Below the pieces are notes generated by a model. That model saw only the letters and a program-made list of their open reading frames with translations, ran no database searches and had not been told where the DNA came from. A program made the position numbers and the translations under genes. A stretch of 64,000 nucleotides of DNA from Oenanthe sinensis (Eukaryota > Streptophyta > Magnoliopsida > Apiales > Apiaceae): positions 29,367,501-29,431,500 of the forward strand of contig CM053810.1 of NCBI GenBank assembly GCA_028671895.1, written 5' to 3'. This document shows, in pieces, positions 12,520 to 24,833 of the stretch. How positions within the stretch are numbered: position 1 is the stretch's first letter; each line of letters starts with the position of its first letter.

Positions 12520-13389
12520 TGTTATGCATAAATTTATGTAAAGAAGACGCGTCCGACACATCGAGAGAGTAGGGGCGTCCTCGACCGATTCTGTCAAAAT
12601 AGAGTTTAATTAAGTCAATCAGAATTTACTGACCAACAAGGTTTATGAGAGTTTGACAAAAATGGAAATCGATAATTCAGGGATTGATTGGTGTCATGAC
12701 TAATTTTGGAGGAGATACAGGCGTGCCTTTTCTGGGTTGGCGGTAGGGTGCGCCCTCCACGAGAGGCCGGCGAGCCTTGTTGTTATCCTTGATCTGATCA
12801 ATTGTCGACATTTATACTTTTTGAAGATCATAGATCCACATTCATCGGATTGCCCCCGAAGGGGAGTTATAAATTATTATTTGACCTTATCTTGGAAGAT
12901 CCTTTCCTTGTACTCAGGTGGGTTGTCCTCGTTTGGGGGCATAGGACGTCACCTACGATTTGTGGTGTATCTAGTGCTGCCCTCCAGTCAAGGTATCCTT
13001 GGAAATAGCTGTAATGGATCGGTTAGAGCCCACGGATTTCAGGTCGATGTCGGATCCATGAAGTCCTTAGACCTCGTTTTGATCTATCGAAACAAGCCCG
13101 AATGTAGAGTCCTCTTCTAGGAAGGTTCCACTTGTCTTTTCTGCATTCGATTTGAAGAAGAAAACTCAGGTTTCCTAAGAGGCCTCTACTTCACAAAGAA
13201 ATACGTGTCCTCTATTTTATGTAACCATAGAGTTCACTCCGCAAGAGAACACAAAACTCTAGTTATTGTGAAACCTAGCAGCCCCCAATCTCATACAAAC
13301 CACGATACTCCACGGCATCTCAGCCTTTTCAGATCTTTTTCTGGCAAAAAACCCGGATCTTTGTTGATTAACAGATTTCTCCATCAACA
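12520..13389. mobile_element. Solo LTR of an unclassified LTR retrotransposon
   Basis: It starts TGTTATGC and ends CATCAACA, with ATAAT at 12515-12519 and again at 13390-13394. The local paralogue at 14870-14895 has the sequence without it and with a single ATAAT, so the ends are exact. It is 870 bp and clearly more GC-rich than its surroundings. The same LTR sits at the same place in block B (57707), where it is interrupted. The frames 12737-13120 and 13205-13393 inside it look like chance openings. With no internal region on either side it is best read as a solo LTR left by LTR-LTR recombination. Confidence 0.85.
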
Positions 13390-15510
13390 ATAATATTATT
13401 TTATTTTTCTCAAAATTTATTTTGCCAAATTGATAAGTAAAAAAATATAAAAGAAAAAAGAAAATTTCAAAGTGTATTTTATTTGTTTCTATGTTTTAAA
13501 AATTATTAATCAATGATATGGTCTCGCGTCTGATGAGAATTTTTTAAAATGAGAATCGTGAAAACATGTGATTATGTAGTTTATTAAAACCGGTGATTTC
13601 ATACAAATTAAAATTTTCAAATTTGATAAATAGATAATTTGATATATATTAAAATTTTAAATTTAATACAAAATATTAATTAGGAAAATCATCAATTATC
13701 ATTCTTCTCATTTTAAGTTGAATATTTAACATCATAAATACAACATATTTAAAAACATAAAATTGTTTTTAAAAATAGAAGAATCCCAAAAAAGAACATA
13801 ACCTCAACTAATGGATAGGGAATAATAGGGTGTTTAACTCAATTTTAAATAATAGTTTCAAAACAATGGGGTTTCTATTGATTTGGTTGGTTGGTAACAC
13901 ACACTTTCTAAGAAATTGTAAACTCTTTGCAAAAATATTAGAAATATATAATCTATTTAATTTATAATATAATATTTTTCATAATAATATAATATAAATA
14001 ATATAGTAATACACATCTAATATAATTGTAACCAATACAGTTAAATTATATATTTCAATTGTTACTCATTAAAAAAATTTGAATACTGCAATATATAAAT
14101 TTTTATTAAATTTCTAAGAAAAGTATTGTAAAATATTGAGATTTTTCAGCATGGATTTATATAACCCAGCGATTATTACAATTATAAATTATTATTGTGA
14201 ATTTAATTATAATATTATCAAAATCTATACCGCCAAACAATCAATAAACACGATTTTCCAGCACAAAAAATAACGTGTAATATAACTTTAATCACAAATC
14301 CCGCATTCCAGAGAATTGCTTATCTTTGAAATATTTTTGTTTCCGCATAGCTCCCCAATCCTTATCAAATCTAGCTAAATGCCTAGAGTCAGTGTAAATG
14401 CTATATACAAGCTAGGCCCCTAATACTTAAACATATATCCCAAATTTCTTAATTATTTATATATAAGTTTAGAAAAAAATTATATAATATATATTGGTTA
14501 GACCCGAAAATTAATTTTGCCTAAGCCCCTTAATCGCCACTCCTGATAGTTATACCGCACAATGTTCAATATCTAGGCTTTTTAATTTCTACCTCCCTAT
14601 AGATGTCATTATAAGAAAATTTGTTTTAGTCTCATAAGCAAATAATGATGCACATCAAAGTTATTGATTATGAGTAGTTTCAAGCGAGTACCTTCTGTTG
14701 ATGTTTTATTTCCTATTACTTCAACAAGTCTCTAAGCTAGATCCCAAGCTTATTTTAATTCATTCGGAAGCATCTTGCATTTTCGATCCTGCAACTTAAA
14801 CGGTTTTTCAATTAACATTAAACTTACTTTTAGTTTATGAAAATGAATTCGTTATATTTCAATTCGTATTATAAATTATAATATTATTTTATTTTACTCA
14901 AAATTTAATTTGCCAAATTTATAAGTAATATAATATAAAATCAAAAAGACAATTGAAAAGTGTATTTTATTTGTTTCTATGTTTTAAAAATTATTAATCA
15001 ATGATATGGTCTCCTCTGATGTGAATTTTTTAAAATGAGAATCGTGAAAACATGTGATTATGTAGTTAATTCAAACTGGTGATTTCATACAAATTAAAAA
15101 TTGATAAATTGATAAATAGATAATTTGATATATATTAAAATTTTAAATTTAATAGAAAATATTAATTAGCAAAATCAACAATTATCATTGTTCTCATTTT
15201 AAGTTGAATATTTAACATCATAAATAAAACATATTTAAAAATATAAAAATATTTTTAAAAAGAGAAGAATCCCAAAAAAGAATATAACATCAAGTAATGG
15301 ATAGGGAATAATGGGCTGTTAAGCTCAGTTTTAAATAATAGTTTCAAAACAGGGGTTTTTTATTGATTTGCTTGGTTGGTAACACACTTTCCAAGAAATT
15401 GTAAACACTTTTCAAAAATATTAAAAATATATATTTTATTTTATTTATAATATAATATAAATAATATAGTAGTACACATTTAATAAATTGTAGAGTTATA
15501 TATCTCAATT
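13390..15510. repeat. Local duplication R-P'-R', non-coding
   Basis: 13395-14055 (R) is repeated at 14880-15510 (R'), and 14060-14880 (P') repeats 10825-12519 without the TIR element and without the solo LTR. The copies differ by roughly 5-10 percent. It is very AT-rich and I see no gene in it. Confidence 0.75.
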
Positions 15511-15550
15511 GTTACTCAAACGCAAACTTCCTTTCATCCTTCGGTATATG

Positions 15551-15675
15551 GTAATAACATTTCCATGGAACTTAAAAATGTGTTTCATGTTCCCAAAGTT
15601 ACTAAGCCCTTCCTTTCGGTTCAAAAGCTTACCAGCGATAATAATTGCCTCTTCCATGTTCGGGATCCATGCACG
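15551..15675 (+). pseudogene. Copia protease-region remnant
   Basis: Starting at GGTAATAACATTTCC a frame of about 40 residues reads GNNISMELKNVFHVPKVTKP and continues FLSVQKLTSDNN. This is the stretch between Copia protease and integrase (typically LKNVLHVPxxxxNLLSVxKL). No LTR or other domain is found beside it, so it is an old isolated fragment. Confidence 0.7.
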
Positions 15676-16119
15676 ATGGTGCCATATCTATGGTCCGGAG
15701 AATCCACAAAACCAGCATAGAGTTGTTCTCTCAATCAAGAAACTTCTTCTCAGTTGGCTTGGTGATAATTCCATCAACAAATTCAAAAATTCATCGAGAT
15801 TTGAAGGACAAATCTAGACTATATGTTAGTTAGATAATATAATTATCCCTTCAGGATCACATGAGTGATCAAGTTTACGCTGAAAAGTGTGTGTATAAGC
15901 CCCACATGTCAAGTTATTTTGAACCTAAGTTTGAATACACGTGTGTGCGCGCAACAAGTTATAGTGGGTGCATGTTCTCCTCCAAAACATATTTAAATAT
16001 TCAAAATGATCAAGAAATGAATGAGATATGATGATCCAAACTTGCTCCCTTGAAAGTGGAAAATAAAGATGGAAAACTTGAATCCCACATCGAATTGAAA
16101 AAGTGGTTTTCATGATTTT
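15676..16119. other. Intergenic stretch, nothing recognised
   Basis: It follows the Copia remnant and includes a TGTGTGCGCGCAAC stretch near 15943. The minus-strand frame 15925-16260 has no recognisable content. Confidence 0.4.
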
Positions 16120-16289
16120 ATATTGTAGAACACTTATAATTGTGTTAGTATGGTATTGCTCCACTACGCACATGCACGTAGAGAGGGTGCAAATCACTGA
16201 ATTTCGAGGGTTAATTCGTGGCTTGACAAGCTTTCGGCCTTTGCGCAGGATGTAAATCATGGGATTTTGAGGTTTAATTAAACATTATA

Positions 16290-16780
16290 AATTACCAACT
16301 TAATAATTCCAATATTTTTAATGGTTTAAAATAATATCTCCAAACAAAAAAATAAGCAACAAAGTACATAAATATATTGATGCAAAATTAACATAAAATT
16401 CAAAGATTCAAATTATTTTTAATGGTTTGAAATAATATCTCCCAACAAAAGAACAAGCAACAAAGTACATAAATATATTTATGCAAAATTAACATAAAAT
16501 TCAAAGATTCAAATTAATTAAATAACACAAATCCAATTTTCTTTCTCAAGTCATTCTTCCCTCCTCTCGGCACGCTGAATATAAATTACCAACTTGTCAA
16601 TTCCAAACTTTTTATTGATTTAAAATAATATCTCCAAACAAAAGAACAAGCAACAACTGCCCAAGTACATAAATATATTTATGCAAAATCAATATAAAAT
16701 TCAAAAATTCAAATTAATTAAATAACACAAATCCAATTTTCTTTCTCAAAGTCATTCTTCCCTCCTCTCGGCACCTTGCC
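16290..16780. repeat. Tandem triplication inside block C
   Basis: A segment containing AATAATATCTCCxAACAAAA and GTACATAAATATATT followed by ATGCAAAAT occurs three times, beginning near 16320, 16425 and 16620. The last two copies carry the longer tail ending CTTCCCTCCTCTCGGC. Block D has one copy (31060-31225). Confidence 0.8.
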
Positions 16781-17292
16781 CCTCCTGTAAAATAAATTAT
16801 GTGAAGAGTTAGCAAATTAATTAATATCATAAATAAAGGTAAACAACAGTATTTATGAAATTATAATTCTTCAAATTTAAAAAGGAAAATATAATCTACG
16901 CAAATATATTTGTGTATCTGTAGATTAATTATGCTAAACAATTATGAGCAATTTGCTTAATAATCGAGAAATAAAAAATATTGTCAACCTATTTTCTTTG
17001 GAAGCCCATTTAAATTTAAATTGTTTTCTAATTTTCTCGACGTCTCTGAAGTAAGACTAGAAAAGAACACTAGAGAAGACAAAATTACTGCAAAATTAGC
17101 ACACTTACATTTTTGTTTCTCAATCCTGCATTTGAATTAATAACATGTCAGTTGATGAAGACGATATATTTGCAAAACCAAAAGTGAAGAATAAAATAAC
17201 ATAGTTCATTTGTATAACAAGACAATGTGTGTGTATAATGTATATATTAATTTAAGTTGAAAAATCAGAAAAGGAGAGAAAAAGGGTCTGAC

Positions 17293-17351
17293 CATGCATT
17301 TTTTGCCTCTTCTGGGTCGATCTGGTTCAAAGACCACTTGAGGACTATCTC
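17293..17351 (-). CDS. Unrecognised candidate exon, duplicated in block D
   Basis: On the minus strand TTTTCAG precedes GAGATAGTCCTCAAG, and the open stretch encodes EIVLKWSLNQIDPEEAKNAW, with a GT directly after. The block D counterpart (about 31770-31818) keeps the acceptor but has lost bases in the middle. I do not know the family. A small decayed gene shared with the exon at 17570 is one explanation. Confidence 0.25.
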
Positions 17352-17569
17352 CTGAAAAGGCGACATATTTTAGTTAAAGAATAGAAATTGTAAAGCCATA
17401 TTGTACACATCCGTAAATAATTTTGTCCATGTTGTACACATGCGTAAATAATTTTGCTATATACACGAAAATCATATTATCAAAAGGCTATTTTAAGTAT
17501 ATGTTTATGCACAAACATGTATGATGTATACTTTAATAACTATGCTAATTATAATGAATATATATAGAC

Positions 17570-17740
17570 CTTTCAAAGTTGGCCGGGGATGAGGGATTGA
17601 ATGCTTGTACAACAACCATATTTGCAACTAAAGCTTCTTGGATATGTGGAGGCAGAAGAGGTGAAAAGCTTCTTGGATATGTGGAGGCAGAAGAGGTGAA
17701 GTAAAATGATATGCAAGACTTGTTTTGTTTCTCTCTTCGA
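17570..17740 (-). CDS. Unrecognised candidate exon with 35-bp tandem duplication
   Basis: The minus strand reads PPHIQEALVANMVVVQAFNP and on to ANFER, then AAG followed by GTCTATATA, a possible donor. In block D (32032-32130) the same frame is open with a few replacements (VGVQAFNPSFPINFER), which hints at past coding. In block C the exon is upset by a direct 35-bp duplication (17631-17665, 17666-17700). The family is not recognised. Confidence 0.25.
17631..17700. repeat. Perfect 35-bp tandem duplication
   Basis: Two identical copies starting AAGCTTCTTGGATATGTGG lie head to tail; block D has a single copy at about 32099. It arose after the C/D duplication. Confidence 0.9.
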
Positions 17741-17928
17741 AACCTCATGCAAGCTCCCAATTTCCATATGGGCATCTCATATTGGTATAATCGAATATGT
17801 TGATTCTTTTTTGATACTTTTTTTTCGTATTTATGTATTTCTATTTCTTTATAAGGGATAAAATGATTCCTTTTAATATACTTTTGAATAAAAATACAAA
17901 ATATGAAAGAAGTTGGGAGCTGCAAGTA

Positions 17929-18449
17929 CTCCATCTATATATTTTTATTTGTCATTTTGACTTTTTGTATACATATTGACGTAGTTTTACTAAAAAATAT
18001 TTTTTTTGTAGATTAATTTTTTGATTGCATATTTTTGTTAATTTTTTTTTAAAAATAATAATTTTAATTATGCAGTCCAACCTCATTTTTCCGAAAATCA
18101 ATGTCAAATAAAAAATTATATGGAATATGTATTTTTGAAAATATTTGTATTTTTATTACTTTGTAAGGGATAGAGTGATTCACTTCTAATATACTTAAAA
18201 TGAAAATACAAAATATTAAAAAAGTTCGAAGTGTTAATGTCAAACAAGTTTTCCTCCTTTTTTTTGACCTTTTGAATTTTTGTATACGTGTTTTGATTGT
18301 ATAGTAAAAATTATTATTATATTATTTTATAAATTAAAGTTTTGATTAAGTATTTTTATTCCGAAAAAATCTAAAAAAATGATAATTTTAACTATGTATC
18401 AAAACTTATGTGTCAAAAACTCAAACGTCAAATAAAAAAATGGAGAAAG
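17929..18449. mobile_element. Stowaway-like MITE, composite
   Basis: The left end is CTCCATCTATATATTTTTATT and the right end, reversed, is CTTTCTCCATTTTTTTATTT, both flanked by TA. The interior repeats its own motifs (GAATATxxTTTTGAATGAAAATACAAAATAT types), so it may be two related MITEs fused or nested. The counterpart is 32361-32887. Confidence 0.6.
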
Positions 18450-18691
18450 TACGGTAGCAATACAACTTAATGTAGGCATGTAGCTGTAAAATTATAATTT
18501 TTCTTTTTGTAGTTTCAATATATTAGCCAATTATTAATAAGGATTTTGAAAAAAAAACAGATCTTCAAAACTCGAAATTTTAAATTTACTAAATCCAATT
18601 TTTTGAATTTAGATTTTTGGATTTTGATTTGGATTTGAGGCATACAGATGTGAAACCCAATTCAAATTTGACGTGAAGCTAAAAAAATCTG

Positions 18692-18694
<3 letters not shown>

Positions 18695-18742
<48 letters not shown>
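18695..18742. repeat. (TA)n microsatellite
   Basis: An uninterrupted run of TA of about 24 units. The block D counterpart at 33136-33194 has a similar run with one TG interruption. Confidence 0.95.
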
Positions 18743-18745
<3 letters not shown>

Positions 18746-19060
18746 TACTGCAAAATTAGCACACTTACATTTGTTTAGAAGGAATCTTACTATATTTTCT
18801 TTAATATTTATTTTACATTCAATGAAGATAAAATTATTTTCATAGTTATCTATTTATCAATAATATCTAATACTCTCCCAATAATATCCAATACTCTCCC
18901 AAAACTATGAAAGGAGGGAAACCTACTAAAAATTGTCAGCTAAAGGATAATATCTAATATTTTTATATCAATTAGATGCATGCATGTTAGTAAGAGTAAA
19001 AGAAAAGATCGAGTTTACACAAGGTTTAGCCACATCTTTTAGGTTACCCTGGTGCAATTT

Positions 19061-19560
19061 CATTTTCAAAAGGGAAAAAGATTAATCAGTGACCTCAATT
19101 CTCATATATATTAGTTATATATATTATAGACACATTTTTCCTTTTTTTTTTTACAATATTAGAGGCACACATATATGTCAAACTCGCAAATGATTTTGCT
19201 ATTAAAGTTGTTAGAAAAATAATATTAGACACAAAATTTGAAATGGACTTCCGGTTTTTTAGGACTGAAATAAAATATTTGATAAACGAGGGTGATGTGA
19301 TAGAGAGAAGTCAATACACTTAAATATACAATTTTATAAGTTTTTCTAACATTCATTTGATAAATTAATCTAGATTATAAATTATAGTTTCAAAGATATG
19401 TTTAATTAGAATTTTAATAAAATTAATATATTTTTTTATTTTTCCTCTTTCCTTGATAAGGTTCATTTTTTTATCACACAATAAATTTATTTAGTACAAA
19501 ATATACTTTCATTATAAAAATTATAAAATTATTTGATCTCGTGTTATAATATATAAATTT
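19061..19560. other. AT-rich intergenic stretch
   Basis: I see no gene, repeat pair or element end here. Confidence 0.4.
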
Positions 19561-19563
19561 ACA

Positions 19564-20678
19564 CACTACAAGAAATGGAGAAATAGAGGTAATTCAAACG
19601 GGCGGAACAGTTGGTTTTCAACGGATAGCGGTCAGTTTTGATTAAAATCTATCCAAAATCTCGATTACGTTAAACATGGTTGATTTTGGACAAAAGTGTC
19701 GATTTCAACCATGACCGAGGTTGACAACTACGTAGCATGGGCCCATAATGACGTGGTGACGGCACTTTATTGATGTGTCCGTGAAACCGTCTAATTTAAA
19801 CAGACCGAAATTTAGGAAGCTGGTCGGATTTGTGTCGCATTGGCAGTTGGAAAGTAAAATAAAATTTCTCATAAACCGATCGTCAAATTTGACCAACTTC
19901 GGTCGAGTTTCAAAACTAACTAGAGTGGTCAGGTGTATATCAGTGATTTAATAAGCCCTCTTAAAACCGACCAATATAAATGTACTAAATTTTACGAAGC
20001 CGGTCAGATTTGTGTTGACGTGGTAGCTGGAAAATAAAATCAATTTAACCTTAAACCAACCGTCAAACACTACCCATATCGGTCGGGTTTCAAAACCGAC
20101 TAAAATGGTCGAGTTTATACGACTGATGTAATAAGTCTTCTTAAAACCGACTAATTTAAACCGACCAATATTTTTTTAAAGACGCTTGGGTGTGCTTGAA
20201 GACGGTCGGTTTTGTGCTTATTTGGGTCGGCTTTCTGGGCTTGTAATGGGGGTCGGGTTTGGTGTCAACAGTCAGGTTTAGGCGGTTGGTTTTGTCTGCA
20301 ATTTTTAAAACATTGCAACTCTGTTGCTGAGCTTGCTATAGCATTTAATCCATTCCCTATCACTATTCATACCATTCCCAATAACCAATCAAACCAACAA
20401 CCAATGTCAATTGAACCATACTAATATATTCAAAACTAATTATATATTATTCACCAACAATACCATAAACACAATAAACCAACAATTAACATATAAGTTA
20501 AAACCATAAACCATTAATATTAATAACCAACATTACCATAACTCAAGAAGTTCAGTGAAATCGATAATAACAAGTACTAAAAAATCAACAATAACATGTT
20601 CTAATATTCAATCGACAATGATAATATTTATAGCGGTCGATTTTGTGATAGGCAGAATTACCTGTGTTTCTTGTTGTG
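19564..20678. mobile_element. CACTA-type non-autonomous element, 1.1 kb
   Basis: It begins CACTACAAGAAATGG and ends GTGTTTCTTGTTGTG, an imperfect CACTA terminal pair, flanked by ACA at 19561-19563 and 20679-20681. The interior contains many copies of GGTCGGTTT or its complement, and a direct duplication of about 185 bp (roughly 19790-19977 and 19978-20165). No transposase is visible, so it would depend on an autonomous relative. Confidence 0.8.
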
Positions 20679-20742
20679 ACATTATATTGCATATATAATT
20701 ATGTGTTTCTTGTTGTGACATTATATTGCATATATAATTAAT
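20664..20742. repeat. 38-bp tandem duplication at the CACTA element's right end
   Basis: GTGTTTCTTGTTGTGACATT and the following ATATTGCATATATAATTA occur twice in a row, covering the element end and its flank. Either copy could be the true end; the first gives the matching ACA duplication. Confidence 0.8.
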
Positions 20743-20755
20743 TTAAAAGACTTTA

Positions 20756-20987
20756 CACTACAAGGAAATTGGGCTTTTCCAGACCCACAAAGCACTGACA
20801 TGACAAAACCCACCGACGACATATGCGGTCGGTTATGGTGACATATAACCGTCCCACATATAGGTGCGTTCGGAAATAGGTAATTCCACATAATTTGACT
20901 TTTGACCGACATAAAAAACAACACCGTTTTGGCCATGTGACACCATTAAAACTGACCTTGACTAAAAAATGATACGGTTTTGTAGTG
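20756..20987. mobile_element. CACTA-type MITE, 232 bp
   Basis: CACTACAAGGAAATTGGG at the left and GATACGGTTTTGTAGTG at the right form the terminal pair, flanked by TTA at 20753-20755 and 20988-20990. It carries the GGTCGG words seen in the larger neighbour and has no coding capacity. Confidence 0.85.
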
Positions 20988-20990
20988 TTA

Positions 20991-21480
20991 GGTGGTTGGT
21001 ACCATGCTAAAATAAATTATTAAAAGATATCAAAAATAGTAAAATATACTAATTTTATTGTAATTAATAAAACTATAAAGAAAATATTAAAAAGTATAGA
21101 AATTAATAATATATGATACTTTTATTCCAATAATAGAAATTAAAAATATAATAATATAATCATAAATGATATTAAATAAAAATATAATTAAATATAGATA
21201 ATAAAATAAAGTAGAAAGTGAAAACGTTAAAATGAAAATAATAAAATATTAAAAATAAACGATGCAATCAAAATATTAAATAAAAATAAAAATATTATTA
21301 AAATAACAAAACTAAATATAAATTAAAAAAACAGAAAATCATGTAAATAATAAAAGATCATTAAAAACAACTCGAGCAGAGAAGCAATTAAGCTAGTACT
21401 TTGTAAGTTAAGTAGGATTGTAATTTGGACAAATGAACTAGGTTAGAAAAGCCCAACAAGGGTTAAATCCCTTTTTTCTC
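20991..21480. other. Very AT-rich intergenic stretch
   Basis: Long runs of A with TATTAAAA-type words; no gene or element seen. Confidence 0.4.
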
Positions 21481-21726
21481 TGTTCTCTCCCCTTGTTTGT
21501 TACTGTACTTTGCCTCTTTTTTCTACCCCTCCCAAACCCTAATTCACCGCTTTCTTCCCGTAATAATTTCAAATAATCTTCGTTTTATTTATTATCTCAT
21601 ATGGCTTCACTGCGGTCTTCCTCGAACTTTCCCTCGCTACGGCCTTTACACCTTGAAATACCCTCGTCTCGATCTGCCAAGGGTAAAGCTGTTATCTCCG
21701 GTGAGGATGGCTCTTCTTGCAAATAG
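21481..21726 (+). pseudogene. Possible 5' end of an unrecognised gene
   Basis: A pyrimidine-rich leader with CCCAAACCCTAATTCACCGC, common in plant 5' UTRs, precedes ATG 21601 and a 41-codon frame (MASLRSSSNFPSLRPLHLEI and on) that stops at TAG 21724-21726. Similar serine- and leucine-rich text goes on in other frames until the Gypsy remnant at 22000. It may be a gene start broken by decay and by that insertion. The protein is not recognised. Confidence 0.25.
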
Positions 21727-21999
21727 ATCTTAAAGACTCCTCTCTTGCCTCCCAATTCCTCTTCAAATGATGGCCCCAGCGGTGCTACTCGTATGAATTG
21801 AACCCGATCTACTCCTCTATTAAAATTAGTTGTTCTCCCAAACCCTTTATATATGTACAATGCCATACACGATTGGTCTAAGACTTGTATAGGTTTGTTT
21901 AGTAACAGATATTTAAACAATCGTTCTAAGCTACCCTGGGTCAAATATTGTCTGAGCAATATCATGGGACTTAAGAAGATAAGTTTTTCATAATCATGG

Positions 22000-22449
22000 G
22001 ACATGATTGAAGAACAAAACAAAGAAAGTGTTTGAGAGATAAAATTTTTTTTGTATTAAAAGATCAAGAAAATAAAAGTACTCTACTCCTACTCCTAATT
22101 ATTGAAATGAAAACTAAAGTTAAAGTTAAGGTGCAAGGTTCAGGTCTATACAAGAGAGGAGACCTATATATACAAGGGAAATAATATAGGTTTTCTATAT
22201 GGATTACAAATTGAATTTTAAATATTTCCTTCTATTCCTTTTTCTTTTTCAATAAGCATTCGATTTTTTCTCTAATTGATTTGCCTCCAAGTAATCTCCA
22301 CCTCCTTCCTTGTATTTTTCCTTTTTGTGTTACAATTATGATTTTAATTAATTTTCTACAAAACAAAATAAAATTAATTATTTAACTAATAAAATTACGA
22401 AAATAAACATAAAATAGGTATTAAAAATGTACTAATTATGGACCCATCA
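22000..22449 (-). repeat. Truncated 3' LTR of the Gypsy derivative
   Basis: It matches the right LTR from GACATGATTGAAGAACAAA to the GGACCCATCA end, with an internal deletion of about 40 bp near 22024. Directly inside, AATACCCCCAT is the complement of a polypurine tract. Confidence 0.9.
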
Positions 22450-22459
22450 AATACCCCCA

Positions 22460-23799
22460 TACGTATCTTTTGCCCGTCCTCGAGAAAAATCAAAAGAAAA
22501 AATATTATAAAAGTCCTATGCTCCTTTTCGTAGACGTGACGGGTAATTTTAGGTTTACCAACCCGTTAAACTCGTAGACGATCTCTACGAGAGGAGTACT
22601 GTCTCCTAAGGGTTTATAGAAGATATACCCATAAAATCTGTAAAATATTCTAGCAAGCATCCCACCCTATCAATAACGTTCATCGATGTCAAAACAAAAT
22701 AAATTATAGAAAACTACATAGCCAAGATAGAGGTATCTAGAATCCACTTATATCGATGCAAACGTTTGCAAAAACTCCCAAGGTGTGTTGTGAAAATAGG
22801 TCTCTGAAGAATCAACTAAATAAGTACATTTTCTCTTTTTCAACCAATATTGAACTGACCCAATCTCTATCAAAACAAGTATCTAACCAAAATTCACAGT
22901 TTTTTTCCAATTGACTGTGCAATGTCCGTTTTCTTAGACTTTCTATGTTTCCCATGTAGCGAGCTTTGGGTCAATGACTCCCAAACCAGTTGGTCTTAGG
23001 GCAATAGGTTTCAAAATACCCCTACGGACTTAATTACTTGAGTAACAAAGGCCACAAAATAAAACTAGTCAATTACTACTTTTACCCTAGCTCGTCAAGT
23101 AATTCTCGAGTAACCAAGGACAGTGAAAAGTCATCCAGAAAAATTTATTTCTCATACAATCGCACTTAATACCAGCACATATACATGTATCGTCCCTTTC
23201 ATATAACATTGTATTTGCTACTCATTGATCTCGAAGGAGTACTTGATGCTTTTATTTATATATATATATTTTTCCACAAACATTTGATTCAATATGGTTT
23301 TAACATGTGGGCTCCCTCTCAGGTATCAAAAACTTCCCTAGACAATATTTCCAACAAAGACCTTGTGCAATAAGTGCCGTCTTGGACTTTTAAGCAAAAA
23401 TTTGTTCGACACAAGTTTCATGAAGAAAACTTTACTCAACTACCTTCGAATTATCTCAAGACATTACATATATATAATTTTATAAAAAATTGTTAACACC
23501 AACTAGCAACAAAGTACAAGAGTGGAAAACTTAGCTAAAACATCTCTGTTTTTGGATTTTCTAATTTTTTGATTTTTTTGTTGTTGTTGAATTTCTTATA
23601 ATACTACTAATTCCCTCCCCCATACCTAAATCATGCATTGTCCTCAATGTATGCAAAGAAGAGAAATGACAAAGTAAAAGGACGAGAATACCTGATAAAA
23701 GCATGATGGAGGAAACAAAAGGAACTACTATACAACACACACACATAGTTACTCCCCCATACCTACACTCGACTATGGGAGACAATCAAGAATAACTTA
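22460..23799. other. Gypsy internal region without recognisable pol
   Basis: Plus and minus strands give only short frames. This is where pol should start after protease on the minus strand, so pol is deleted, or replaced by a non-coding 3' region. Confidence 0.55.
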
Positions 23800-24795
23800 C
23801 TAACCAACACCACATCGAGGAAAAACTTCTTTCATCGTAGAGTAAGCACACTGTTGAAACACATTCTCAAGAACAACATTATCCACTAGGAATATACGAT
23901 CTTGCAACAAGATAAAACTCATATCACTAACATAATCTATAGACCAATTAGACGCTTCTTTAAATTGTTTAAGCAAATTGATTACTTGATATTTATGATA
24001 ATGGACTAAGTTATTAGAAATAAAAGCATGATGAGTTTCATTGAAACCTACAAAGGTCTGACCAAAACTGGATAGAAAAGGTTTTGAATCAAGTGGGGGT
24101 GGCTCACCTACAGATGTCTTAACAACGGACCTAGGCTCAAACGCAATATCCTTCAATTGAGTTTCATGTTTAGAACAAATGATAGTCAACTCATCCATCA
24201 TTTCATTAGAAGTGAAATTTTGATATAGCTCATGAAGTTCTTTATTACTCTCATACTCTAACAAAACATCATTTTCAAGAAGTGACTCAATCAAATTGTC
24301 ATCAAGATTCGAACATGAAACAAAGTCAGTAATGAAATTAAGTCCTACAGGTTGGTCATATAGATCATTGGATTGGCTACCCACATTAAAAATATTAAGA
24401 TCTAGAGTCATGTTTCTAAAAGTTAGTTTCATCGAACCATTCCTATAGTTGATCAAAGTATTGGAAGTAGCAAGAAAAGGTCTTCCTAAAATGATAAGAA
24501 TTTGATTTTTGAAATTTTTGACAGGTTCGGTCTCGAGAACAACAAAATTTACGGGAAAGACAAAATCACCAACCTTAATTAACACATCCTCTAGTATGCC
24601 CTTAGGAGTTTTGATAGAATGATCAGCTAACTGAAGAGTGACATTAGTCTTTTTAAGCTCAACTAAACCCAAAGTTTGATAGATAGATAATGGAAGAAGG
24701 TTCACACTAGCTCCTAAATCAAGTAACGCTTTGTCAATGAAATTATCACCTATGACACAAGAGATTGTAGGACAACCATGATCCTTATACTTCAC
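23800..24795 (-). pseudogene. Gypsy retropepsin region (Athila type)
   Basis: The frame reads KYKDHGCPTISCVIGDNFID and then ALLDLGASVNLLPLSIY, where DLGAS takes the place of the aspartic protease D-T/S-G active site, as is usual for Athila-type gag-pro. ILGRPFLATSNTLINYRNG follows. The frame is open for 331 residues. The last about 150 residues, rich in leucine and serine, would lead towards RT, but no RT motif appears. Confidence 0.85.
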
Positions 24796-24833
24796 AGGAA
24801 TTCGATGCGATATGATAGAACTAACAAGAGATG

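Larger units (their letters stand above)
16120..19060. repeat. Duplicated block C (partner at 30531-33510)
   Basis: The order of features is the same in both copies: the GAACACTTATAATT start, the AAGTACATAAATATATT segment, two candidate minus-strand exons, a Stowaway-like MITE, a long (TA)n run and a CTCTCCCAATAATATC tail. Identity appears around 90 percent with many small indels. The copy at 16 kb has extra tandem repeats. Confidence 0.85.

Noticed and set aside
12737..13120. 127-codon frame on the plus strand
   Set aside because: It lies wholly inside the solo LTR, and the block B copy does not keep the frame.
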